A DNA stretch of 43,418 bases. It comes from Chryseobacterium gleum. Its GTDB lineage: Bacteria; Bacteroidota; Bacteroidia; Flavobacteriales_D; Crocinitomicaceae. The stretch covers positions 1 through 43,418 of the forward strand of contig CAMDGH010000011.1 of assembly GCA_945897755.1 (NCBI GenBank), given 5' to 3'. Position numbers and translations under genes: made by a program. The notes under the pieces are model-generated. The model was given only the letters and a program-made list of their open reading frames with translations. It had not been told where the DNA came from and ran no database searches. Below are positions 27,154 to 34,544 of this stretch, one piece after another; within the stretch, counting starts at the first letter, position 1; every line of letters starts with the position of its first letter.

Positions 27154-27576
27154 ATGTCGGTTGATGCAATTGTTATTGAAAGGATAGAAATTGATTCAGA
27201 TTTAAGTAATTTATCTATTATTGAATCTTTAATTGATAAACTTTGCGTTTCTATTCATATGAATGAAGATTTATACGGAAACGTGTTAATTTCTGTTACT
27301 GAGGCTTTTAATAATGCTGTTATTCATGGAAATTTATTAGTTCATACACAAAAGGTTTTGTTAGAAGTTTTTGAAGATGATTTTTCTTTTTCTTTCAAGA
27401 TTTCTGATTCTGGTGTAGGTTTTAATTTTTTAGATATTCCAGACCCTACCTCTCCTGAAAATTTAGAAAAAGAAAATGGGCGAGGTATATTCCTTATAAA
27501 AAATTTATCTGATGATGTATCATTTACTAATAATGGGGCTACTATCATTATAAAATTCAATAAAAACCATGATTGA
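27154..27576 (+). CDS. RsbW/SpoIIAB-like serine kinase-type ATP-binding protein
   Basis: Small GHKL-fold ATPase of 140 residues, like anti-sigma-factor kinases. The N-box is SVTEAFNNAVIHGN (47-60, catalytic-type Glu50 and Mg-binding Asn54). The G1 box is SDSGVGF (about 83-89) and the G2-like box is ENGRGIFLIKNL near 107-118. No anti-anti-sigma factor (STAS protein) or alternative sigma factor is adjacent, so its partner is unclear. It sits between the DUF4175-like gene and ybeY, overlapping ybeY by 8 bases, which indicates co-translation. The role could be in partner switching or be unrelated to sigma factors. Confidence 0.9.
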   Translation: MSVDAIVIERIEIDSDLSNLSIIESLIDKLCVSIHMNEDLYGNVLISVTEAFNNAVIHGNLLVHTQKVLLEVFEDDFSFSFKISDSGVGFNFLDIPDPTSPENLEKENGRGIFLIKNLSDDVSFTNNGATIIIKFNKNHD

Positions 27577-27982
27577 TGTTTTTTTTGAAGATATTCCCGA
27601 ATTTAATTTTGACGTTTTATTTTATTCGAATTGGATTGATTCTTTTGTAACGAAAGAAGATTTTTTACTTGGTGATTTAACACTCATTTTTTGTTCTGAT
27701 CCTTTTCTGTTAGATCTTAATAAAAAACATTTAGACCACGATTTTTTTACAGATATAATCACCTTCGACTATTCACTTGATTGTCATATCTCTGGTGATC
27801 TTTTTATAAGTGTTGATCGTGTATTAGAAAACGCTAATACATTTAATGAACCTTATTTAATTGAATTACAGCGTGTTATAGCTCATGGTGTATATCATTT
27901 GTGTGGTTACTTAGATAAGACCGAAGATGAGATCTTACTCATGAGATCTAAAGAACAATTTGCTTTATCTTTGATTTCTTAA
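27569..27982 (+). CDS. ybeY: Endoribonuclease YbeY (rRNA maturation factor)
   Basis: Metal-dependent RNase involved in 16S rRNA 3'-end maturation and ribosome quality control (known for the family). The 137 residues show the family core: ITFDYS near 64-69, the substrate-site GDLFISVDRVLENA near 76-89, and the metal motif HGVYHLCGYLDK at 106-117. The first two ligand histidines (H106, H110) are present, but the third canonical His is Asp116. The gene starts 8 bases inside the previous gene and ends one base before a parS-type palindrome. Confidence 0.94.
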   Translation: MIDVFFEDIPEFNFDVLFYSNWIDSFVTKEDFLLGDLTLIFCSDPFLLDLNKKHLDHDFFTDIITFDYSLDCHISGDLFISVDRVLENANTFNEPYLIELQRVIAHGVYHLCGYLDKTEDEILLMRSKEQFALSLIS

Positions 27983-28000
27983 TTGTTTCACGTGAAACAA
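27983..28000. promoter_or_regulatory. parS: parS centromere site (ParB-binding palindrome)
   Basis: TTGTTTCACGTGAAACAA is a perfect 18-bp palindrome and contains the exact 16-bp parS consensus TGTTTCACGTGAAACA at 27984-27999. It lies in the 82-base gap between ybeY (stop ends at 27982) and mnmG, upstream of the mnmG promoter candidate. ParB proteins bind this sequence to organise and segregate the origin region. parA and parB are not in the window. Confidence 0.88.
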
Positions 28001-28025
28001 GTTTTTACTCAGTCATAGCTTACTC

Positions 28026-28033
28026 TAATTTTG
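28026..28033 (+). promoter_or_regulatory. Candidate Bacteroidota -7 promoter element for mnmG
   Basis: TAATTTTG matches TAnnTTTG, 31 bases before the mnmG ATG and 25 bases after the parS palindrome. This would let mnmG be transcribed independently of ybeY. No clear -33 box. Confidence 0.4.
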
Positions 28034-28064
28034 TATTTGGGGTAAAATTATCTCTCTTTATATT

Positions 28065-29939
28065 ATGCTCGAAAAATACGATGTTATTGTTGTCGGTGGT
28101 GGTCATGCTGGTTGTGAAGCTGCGAATGCTGCTGGTAAATTAGGTAGTAAGGTTTTGCTTATTACGATGAATATGAATACCATTGCTCAAATGAGTTGTA
28201 ATCCGGCTATGGGTGGAGTTGCTAAAGGTCAAATAGTACGTGAAATTGACGCTTTAGGTGGTGGTAGTGGTATTGTCAGCGATTTATCTGCTATTCAGTT
28301 TAGAATGCTTAATCTCTCCAAAGGTCCTGCTATGTGGTCACCACGCACTCAAAATGACAGAATGTTGTTTGCTGAAGAATGGAGATTGTTACTTGAGCGG
28401 AATAAGAATGTAGATTTTTGGCAGGATACTGCTACTTCTTTGATTATTGAAGGAGCTAAAGTTATTGGTGTAAAAACTGCTTTAGGAGTTTCTATTTATT
28501 CTAATTCGGTTATTCTAACTAATGGTACTTTCTTGAATGGTCTTATTCATTTAGGAGATAAGCAATTTGGTGGAGGTCGTGCTGCTGAATCTGCTTCTTT
28601 TGGTTTAACAGAAATGCTTATTTCTTTGGGTTTTGAGGCAGGTAGAATGAAGACTGGAACTCCTCCTCGTTTAGATGGGCGTTCATTAGATTATTCAAAA
28701 TTCGAGATTCAACATGGAGACTCAGATCCATCTAAATTTAGTTATTCAACCCGAACAGCTCCTTTATCTAAACAGCATGCTTGTCATACTACGTATACAT
28801 CTGAGTTAACTCACTCCATTCTAAAAACGGGCTTTGATCGCTCTCCTATGTTTAATGGTTCTATAAAAAGTACCGGTCCGCGCTATTGCCCAAGTATTGA
28901 AGATAAAATAAATCGTTTTGCAGATCGTGATCGTCACCAATTATTTATTGAACCAGAAGGTTGGAGAACATGTGAGATTTATTTGAATGGATTTAGCACT
29001 TCTTTACCTGAGGAAATCCAATTAGCTGCACTAAAATCCATTCCTGGTTTTGAATCGGTAAAAATGTTTAGACCTGGTTATGCAATTGAATATGATTATT
29101 TTCCACCTACTCAACTTAAACATACTTTAGAAACCAAATTAATCAACGGTTTGTTTTTTGCAGGTCAAATTAATGGAACAACGGGATATGAAGAGGCTGC
29201 TTGTCAAGGTTTAATTGCTGGTATCAATGCTCATCACCTTGTTAATCATCTAGATGCATTTATACTATCTCGATCTGAAGCTTATATCGGTGTATTAATT
29301 GATGATTTGATTACTAAAGGAACTAAGGAACCTTATAGAATGTTTACCAGTCGTGCCGAATATCGTATTCTTTTACGTCAAGATAATGCAGACATACGTT
29401 TAACTCCTCTTGCTCATAAAATTGGTCTTATTGATGATGAATCGATGCTTAGGGTTGATTTAAAAAATAGAGGTGTTCAATCTTTGAAGGATATTCTTAA
29501 ATCTACAGGCATTAAACCCGTTGATGCTAATCCTATCCTTTCTTCTTTAGATAGCGCTCTTATTTCTCAACAAGTAAAGTCTACATCGATAATAACACGA
29601 CCTAATGTTACCTTAAAGCATATTGCTTCTATGGACTCTACTATATCAGATGCTTTATTAGACTGGGATTCACAACACGAAGACGTTTCAATTCAAACAG
29701 AAATTCAATTGAAATATGAAGGTTATATCCAAAGAGAACAAGATATGGCTCTTAAAATGATTAAACTAGATGATTTACTTATTCCTAATGATGTTGATTT
29801 CAATCAATTTTCTAGTATATCTTTAGAAGCAAGGGAAAAATTTAATGCTATCAGGCCTGTTACCATAGGTCAAGCTTCTCGTATTAGCGGTGTATCACCT
29901 AGTGATGTTTCCGTCTTATTAATTTATTTAGGGAGATAG
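28065..29939 (+). CDS. mnmG: tRNA uridine-5-carboxymethylaminomethyl modification enzyme MnmG
   Basis: FAD-dependent partner of MnmE that installs the carboxymethylaminomethyl group on the wobble uridine of several tRNAs. The 624 residues begin with the Rossmann motif VVGGGHAGCEAA (about 9-20), followed by the GidA signatures GGVAKGQIVREIDALGG (about 49-65) and CPSIEDKINRFADRDRHQ near 277. The C-terminal helical domain carries FTSRAEYRILLRQDNAD near 428. Full length. In many bacteria gidA/mnmG is close to the origin and par locus; here two parS-type palindromes flank it (27983-28000 and 29938-29953). The second overlaps its TAG stop. Confidence 0.97.
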   Translation: MLEKYDVIVVGGGHAGCEAANAAGKLGSKVLLITMNMNTIAQMSCNPAMGGVAKGQIVREIDALGGGSGIVSDLSAIQFRMLNLSKGPAMWSPRTQNDRMLFAEEWRLLLERNKNVDFWQDTATSLIIEGAKVIGVKTALGVSIYSNSVILTNGTFLNGLIHLGDKQFGGGRAAESASFGLTEMLISLGFEAGRMKTGTPPRLDGRSLDYSKFEIQHGDSDPSKFSYSTRTAPLSKQHACHTTYTSELTHSILKTGFDRSPMFNGSIKSTGPRYCPSIEDKINRFADRDRHQLFIEPEGWRTCEIYLNGFSTSLPEEIQLAALKSIPGFESVKMFRPGYAIEYDYFPPTQLKHTLETKLINGLFFAGQINGTTGYEEAACQGLIAGINAHHLVNHLDAFILSRSEAYIGVLIDDLITKGTKEPYRMFTSRAEYRILLRQDNADIRLTPLAHKIGLIDDESMLRVDLKNRGVQSLKDILKSTGIKPVDANPILSSLDSALISQQVKSTSIITRPNVTLKHIASMDSTISDALLDWDSQHEDVSIQTEIQLKYEGYIQREQDMALKMIKLDDLLIPNDVDFNQFSSISLEAREKFNAIRPVTIGQASRISGVSPSDVSVLLIYLGR

Positions 29940-29953
29940 TTTCACGTGAAACA
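29938..29953. promoter_or_regulatory. parS: parS-type site overlapping mnmG stop and next start
   Basis: AGTTTCACGTGAAACA differs from the 16-bp parS consensus only at its first base and keeps the full 14-bp palindromic core GTTTCACGTGAAAC (29939-29952). The core begins at the last base of the mnmG TAG stop and contains the GTG start codon of the downstream methyltransferase (29946-29948). Confidence 0.82.
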
Positions 29954-30827
29954 ATTAAACACACTAATCGCCTGTCCTGTTTGTAGTCATTCAGTAAAGG
30001 AAGATCGTTTATCAGTTAAAGACTGGATGATTACCAAAACTATTTTTACGATTGTAAAATGCAGTTCTTGTGGTTTTCATTACACCAATCCTATTCCATG
30101 TGAGGAATCAATAGGAGCTTACTATAAAAGTGAAGAATACGTTTCTCATTCTTCATCAAAAAAAGGATTGATTAATTGGCTTTATAATTTTGTGCGTTCA
30201 ATTACATTAAAACGAAAAGTTTCGTTGTTGAAGTTTCATTCGTCAGGCAAAGAATTGCTCGATATTGGTGCTGGCACGGGCCATTTTTTAAATGCATGTC
30301 AACAGGACTCGTTTTCAGTACAAGGACTAGAGCCAGATTTAGATGCGCGCGCTTATGCATTTTCAAACTTTCAAATTTCCTTAGAAGATATTTCTTTGCT
30401 TTCAAGCATAGAATCTCAATCAAAAGATATCGTAACGATGTGGCATGTTTTAGAGCATGTTTATCACTTAAAAAGAGATGTAGCAGATATTGTCCGCGTT
30501 CTTAAAAAAGACGGTGTGTTGTTTATTGCTGTTCCAAATATGAATTCATATGATGCTCAATATTATAAATCGCATTGGGCTGCGTATGATGTTCCTCGTC
30601 ATTTGTATCATTTTCAACCCGAAACGATAAGGTTTCTCTTTGATCAATTTGATATGGAATGCATTCAAACTCTTCCTATGAAGTTTGATTCCTATTATGT
30701 GTCTATGCTCTCAGAAAAATACAAAGGAGGATCTTCTTTCTCTGCTATTTATCGAGGATTTCTATCCAATTTTAAAGGGAGAAAACAAGGATATAGTTCT
30801 CAAATATATGTTTTTAAAAAGAAATAA
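29946..30827 (+). CDS. Zinc-ribbon class I SAM-dependent methyltransferase
   Basis: Methyltransferase of unknown substrate, 293 residues. An N-terminal zinc ribbon holds four cysteines as two CxxC knuckles (C10/C13 and C39/C42). The class I Rossmann core has the SAM motif LLDIGAGTGHF near residue 98, an acidic motif in LEPDLDARAYA near 123 and the WHVLEHVYHL block near 166. The frame is closed upstream by the mnmG stop (same frame, two codons earlier), and no ATG precedes the first cysteine pair, so GTG at 29946 is the only sensible start. That GTG lies inside a parS-type palindrome. It is in the same unit as mnmG; a role in modifying a sugar, lipid or RNA cannot be chosen from sequence alone. 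Confidence 0.88.
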   Translation: MKQLNTLIACPVCSHSVKEDRLSVKDWMITKTIFTIVKCSSCGFHYTNPIPCEESIGAYYKSEEYVSHSSSKKGLINWLYNFVRSITLKRKVSLLKFHSSGKELLDIGAGTGHFLNACQQDSFSVQGLEPDLDARAYAFSNFQISLEDISLLSSIESQSKDIVTMWHVLEHVYHLKRDVADIVRVLKKDGVLFIAVPNMNSYDAQYYKSHWAAYDVPRHLYHFQPETIRFLFDQFDMECIQTLPMKFDSYYVSMLSEKYKGGSSFSAIYRGFLSNFKGRKQGYSSQIYVFKKK

Positions 30828-30848
30828 ATTTTAGTTATAACTACTATT

Positions 30849-32762
30849 TTAAATTAGAGGTTCTATCCAATCACCATTTTCTTTTATTAACTCGATAAGA
30901 GCATCAACAGCATCATTTTCAGAAACATTTTTTCTAACAACTTCTTTTTCTTTGTAGAGGTGTATCTTGCCTGGACCTGTTCCAACGTAACCATAATCGG
31001 CATCTGCCATTTCACCTGGTCCATTTACGATACAGCCCATAATTCCTATTTTTAATCCTTTCAAATGTGCTGTTTTACTTCTTATTTTCGCTGTAGTTTC
31101 TTGCAAATCAAATAATGTTCTTCCGCAAGATGGGCACGATATGTATTCTGTTTTTGAAATTCGGGTTCGCGTTGCTTGAAGAATTCCAAAAGATAAATCA
31201 TTTAAGAAGTTACTCGATTGATTGCCGCTTATCCAAATTCCATCACCGAAACCGTCAATAAATTGATTTCCTGCATCGCTTGAACAATATAATTGAAATT
31301 TTTCTTGTTCTTCTATTTTGTAATCATAACTTAATATAACAGGGTTTGTTATATTCATACGGTCAAGAATCGTTCTAATATACCTGTAAACTTGAGTTTT
31401 ATTATCGAAGCTTGTTTTAATTACTAAAATAGCTTTTTTGTGATTTTTTATATAGTCTACAGGTATTTCATTTTCTAAAATTTCTTTAAAGAATACCATT
31501 TCAGAATCTATCTCGTTCTTTTCTGTTGCTTTAATTAGTGGGAAATAGTTTGTTTTATTTGAATACTTTTCTTTCCATATGTCGTAATCTACAACGATAC
31601 CCAATGTACCTGGTGTTTCGAATAAAAGTTCATTTTTACCAATGTAAATATAATCGCTCGCTGTATCGAGTATATTCCATTTATCCAATGAAATTGAATA
31701 TTGATATCCAATACCAAATAAATTTGCTGGATTAATCTCTTTTTTTGCGCTAAAATCACTAAAGACTACCGGTACGTGTTTTCCTCCAATGTTGAATATT
31801 TCAGTAGATTTACGTCTTGTGTATGTGAAGGGGTCGTAAGTTAATTCGTTTATTGAATCAATTTTTAATTCATTTTTCAGCAGATTTTTTTCGATTAGCA
31901 TTTTTGCTACTGGTATTTCAAATTCGGGTTCTTCGGTTAATGAAACACGAATCGTGTCTCCTAATCCATCTTCTAATAATGCACCAATTCCAACCGCTGA
32001 TTTAATTCTTCCGTCCTCTCCTTCGCCTGCTTCTGTAACCCCTAGATGAAGTGGATAAAGCATTGATTCACTTTTCATTGTAGCAACTAGTAATCTGTAT
32101 GCTTGTACCATAACTAAGGTGTTACTTGCTTTCATGGAAATTACCAATTGATGAAATTTATTTTTCTCACAAATTCGAATAAATTCCATTGCTGATTCTA
32201 CCATCCCTTCTGGTGTATCTCCGTATCTACTCAGTATTCTATCAGACAGTGATCCATGATTTGTTCCAATTCTAATTGCTGTTCCATGTTCTTTGCATAA
32301 CAATACGAGTGGCGTAAATTTATCTTCGATTCGTTTTAATTCCTCTAGATAACTTTCTTTTGTAAATTCTATTTCTTCAAATTTTTTCTTGTCTGCATAA
32401 TTACCTGGATTTACCCGAACTTTTTCTACATGTTTGGCAGCTATTTCTGCAGCATTAGGGGTGAAATGGATGTCAGCAATTAATGGTTTATGATACCCTT
32501 TTTCATTTAGTTTTTCACGAATTAAACCGAGGTTTAATGCTTCCTTTTTTGATGGCGCAGTCAATCTAACTAATTCACAACCAGCATCAATCATACGAAT
32601 ACTTTGCGAAACTGACCCTTCCGTATCCATCGTGTCAGTTGTGGTCATTGATTGAGGTAGAATAGGAAGGTTATCGCCAATTTTAACTGTTCCAATAATC
32701 ACTTCTTGAGTTAAAGCTCTTTTTTTATTAAAATAGGAACTACAATAGTGCTGATTTATCAT
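30849..32762 (-). CDS. ispG: 4-hydroxy-3-methylbut-2-enyl-diphosphate synthase, long form
   Basis: Penultimate step of the MEP isoprenoid pathway, converting cyclic MEcPP to HMBPP with a 4Fe-4S cluster. The 637 residues are much longer than the 360-410 of most bacterial IspG. The extra middle domain (about 280-515) separates the TIM barrel, with VRLTAPSKKEALN and DIHFTPNAAEIAA, from the cluster domain. The cluster domain is C-terminal: CPSCGRTLFDLQ gives two Cys ligands, MGCIVNGPGEMADAD the third Cys plus the Glu ligand. This three-domain architecture is that of plants, chlamydiae and Bacteroidota. It is divergent from the desaturase. Confidence 0.96.
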   Translation of the reverse strand: MINQHYCSSYFNKKRALTQEVIIGTVKIGDNLPILPQSMTTTDTMDTEGSVSQSIRMIDAGCELVRLTAPSKKEALNLGLIREKLNEKGYHKPLIADIHFTPNAAEIAAKHVEKVRVNPGNYADKKKFEEIEFTKESYLEELKRIEDKFTPLVLLCKEHGTAIRIGTNHGSLSDRILSRYGDTPEGMVESAMEFIRICEKNKFHQLVISMKASNTLVMVQAYRLLVATMKSESMLYPLHLGVTEAGEGEDGRIKSAVGIGALLEDGLGDTIRVSLTEEPEFEIPVAKMLIEKNLLKNELKIDSINELTYDPFTYTRRKSTEIFNIGGKHVPVVFSDFSAKKEINPANLFGIGYQYSISLDKWNILDTASDYIYIGKNELLFETPGTLGIVVDYDIWKEKYSNKTNYFPLIKATEKNEIDSEMVFFKEILENEIPVDYIKNHKKAILVIKTSFDNKTQVYRYIRTILDRMNITNPVILSYDYKIEEQEKFQLYCSSDAGNQFIDGFGDGIWISGNQSSNFLNDLSFGILQATRTRISKTEYISCPSCGRTLFDLQETTAKIRSKTAHLKGLKIGIMGCIVNGPGEMADADYGYVGTGPGKIHLYKEKEVVRKNVSENDAVDALIELIKENGDWIEPLI

Positions 32763-32900
32763 ATTTTTATTTCTTATTTCTTTTCTCTTGTTCTGTAAAA
32801 TTACATTAAAAAACAGTCTTTTTGGATAGTATTTTTTTCCTTTTAATGTTAATTTTTTTATTTAACCTTTAAATTTTTTTAATAAACGCTTTAAATCCCT

Positions 32901-32908
32901 TACCTTTG
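32901..32908 (+). promoter_or_regulatory. Candidate Bacteroidota -7 promoter element for the desaturase
   Basis: TACCTTTG matches TAnnTTTG and lies 19 bases before the desaturase ATG. The region 20 bases upstream is T-rich but has no clear TTG -33 box. Confidence 0.5.
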
Positions 32909-32927
32909 GTTAAAATTTATAATAAAC

Positions 32928-34034
32928 ATGAGTTTACCTACAATAACTTTTTCCAAAAATCACAATGCGGAGTTTTATAAAACGCTTCAACAACGTGTTA
33001 GAGAATATTTTAAAGAAAATAACATTTCACGTTATGCAAATGCGAGTATGGTAATAAAAACCATTTTTATGATTTCGCTTTATGTTGTTCCATTTATTTT
33101 AATGGTTACTCTAATTGATACACCATGGATCGCTTTTTCGATGTATGTTATCATGGGATTTGGAATGGCAGGAGTTGGTTTATCGATTATGCACGATGCT
33201 AACCATGGTTCATATTCAAAAAATGAGCGCGTTAATAAATTACTAGGGCTTGTAATTAACGGTGTTGGTGGCTCAGATGTAAATTGGAGAATTCAACATA
33301 ATGTATTACACCATACCTATACTAATGTTTCTGGGATGGATGAGGATATCAATCCTGGTATTGTAATGCGGTTTTCTCCCCATGAAAAAAGAATGAAACT
33401 TCATAAATACCAACATATTTATGCTTGGTTTTTTTACGGTCTAATGACTTTCATGTGGTGTACTACTAAGGATTTTATTCAAGCAAAACGGTTTAAGAAA
33501 TATGATTTATTAAAAACACAAAATATAACTTACGCTTCTCTGCTTAGAAATATTATTATTACAAAGGTTTTTTACTTTTCAATTATTTTCACTTTACCAA
33601 TTTTGTTTTCTACACTTCCTTTATACGCTATTATTCTTGGTTTCTTCTTAATGCATTTTATTGCAGGTGTCGTACTAGCCGCTATTTTTCAACCAGCACA
33701 CGTTATTCCTTCTTCAACGTATCCTGTTCCTGATAATTCAGGAGTAGTTGATGCGGATTGGGCGGTAAATCAAATTTATAATACGGCTAATTTTGCTCCA
33801 GGATCATCATGGTTCTCTTGGTATGTAGGTGGCTTGAATTTTCAAGTTGAGCACCATTTGTTTCCTAATATTAGCCATGTTCATTATAAGGCGCTTTCAA
33901 AAATTGTAAAAGAAACTACGAGTGAATATAACCTTCCTTATTTTTCTTTTAAAACTTTTTATGGAGCAATTAGAGAGCATACAAAGATGCTTCGTGATTT
34001 GGGTACGAAAGATTTTGCTCCAGGAATTCATTAA
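32928..34034 (+). CDS. Membrane fatty acid desaturase (acyl-CoA/acyl-lipid type)
   Basis: Integral membrane di-iron desaturase that introduces double bonds into fatty acyl chains. The 368 residues contain three histidine boxes: HDANHG (about 88-93, HxxxH), HNVLHHTYTN (about 125-134, HxxxHH) and QVEHHLFPNISH near 308-319 (QxxHH). Four or more membrane segments lie between them. The Gln-led third box is typical of front-end and some acyl-CoA desaturases, but there is no cytochrome b5 domain. It is a single-gene unit with its own TAnnTTTG promoter and a very strong terminator. Regiospecificity cannot be assigned. Confidence 0.92.
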   Translation: MSLPTITFSKNHNAEFYKTLQQRVREYFKENNISRYANASMVIKTIFMISLYVVPFILMVTLIDTPWIAFSMYVIMGFGMAGVGLSIMHDANHGSYSKNERVNKLLGLVINGVGGSDVNWRIQHNVLHHTYTNVSGMDEDINPGIVMRFSPHEKRMKLHKYQHIYAWFFYGLMTFMWCTTKDFIQAKRFKKYDLLKTQNITYASLLRNIIITKVFYFSIIFTLPILFSTLPLYAIILGFFLMHFIAGVVLAAIFQPAHVIPSSTYPVPDNSGVVDADWAVNQIYNTANFAPGSSWFSWYVGGLNFQVEHHLFPNISHVHYKALSKIVKETTSEYNLPYFSFKTFYGAIREHTKMLRDLGTKDFAPGIH

Positions 34035-34052
34035 TTAAGTTTATGCTAGTTT

Positions 34053-34096
34053 AAATCCTCCACGTTTTCGTGGAGGATTTTTTTTATCTTTTTTTT
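34053..34096 (+). terminator. Strong terminator of the desaturase, abutting the S4 gene
   Basis: Twelve-base-pair stem AAATCCTCCACG/CGTGGAGGATTT (34053-34064 with 34069-34080), loop TTTT, then a T-rich run up to 34096. The next gene starts at 34097, so the U-tract directly touches its ATG. Confidence 0.92.
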
Positions 34097-34462
34097 ATGC
34101 GTTTTGATAAATTTGTTTGGGCAGTGAGATTAACTAAAACTCGTTCAGAAGCTTCTGATTTTATATCTCGGGGAAAAATAAGGTTAAATCAAATTGAGGT
34201 TAAACCTTCAAAAGATCCTAAAATTGGGGATATTATTTATGTTCATAAAAACGCAGCTGTTTTTTCTTATAAAATTGTTTGCTTACTCGAAAAAAGGATT
34301 GGCAGCAAATTAGTTCAGTTGTATATAGAGGAAATTACTCCAATTGAAGAACTTGATAAATATAGAACATACAACGAAGCGCAAAAAGTTTATCGCGATA
34401 TGGGTTCAGGTAAGCCATCTAAAAAAGACCGTCGAACACTCGATGATTTTTTGGATTTTTAG
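34097..34462 (+). CDS. S4-domain RNA-binding protein, Hsp15-like
   Basis: Small RNA-binding protein (121 residues) with an S4 domain at about residues 1-60: RFDKFVWAVRLTKTRSEAS, then SRGKIRLNQIEVKPSKDPKIGD in two halves. This is the pattern of HslR/Hsp15, which in E. coli recycles stalled 50S subunits carrying peptidyl-tRNA (role here by homology). The C-terminal tail is Lys/Arg-rich. The ATG at 34097 is chosen over an upstream GTG at 34070, which lies inside the terminator stem and would encode a Phe-rich leader. Its promoter is not obvious, as the terminator U-tract runs up to the start codon. Confidence 0.88.
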   Translation: MRFDKFVWAVRLTKTRSEASDFISRGKIRLNQIEVKPSKDPKIGDIIYVHKNAAVFSYKIVCLLEKRIGSKLVQLYIEEITPIEELDKYRTYNEAQKVYRDMGSGKPSKKDRRTLDDFLDF

Positions 34463-34490
34463 TTTCAATTCCTTAATTTGGTGTTAAATG

Positions 34491-34523
34491 AAAAAGTCGC
34501 TTGAAAATATCAAACGACTTTTT
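34491..34523. terminator. Bidirectional terminator between S4 gene and PhoH gene
   Basis: Nine-base-pair outer stem AAAAAGTCG/CGACTTTTT (34491-34499 with 34515-34523), one mismatch, then a 4-bp inner stem TTGA/TCAA and a 5-base loop. It works in both orientations for the convergent genes. Confidence 0.88.
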
Positions 34524-34544
34524 GTGATTAATGTATTGTTATTA

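Noticed and set aside
30830-30848. Short palindrome TAGTTATAACTA between the methyltransferase and ispG as a terminator
   Set aside because: It has no loop and no T-run, so it cannot form a normal terminator hairpin.
34070-34096. GTG at 34070 as an earlier start for the S4 protein
   Set aside because: It lies inside the desaturase terminator stem and would add a Phe-rich leader encoded by the U-tract; the ATG at 34097 begins the S4 fold directly.
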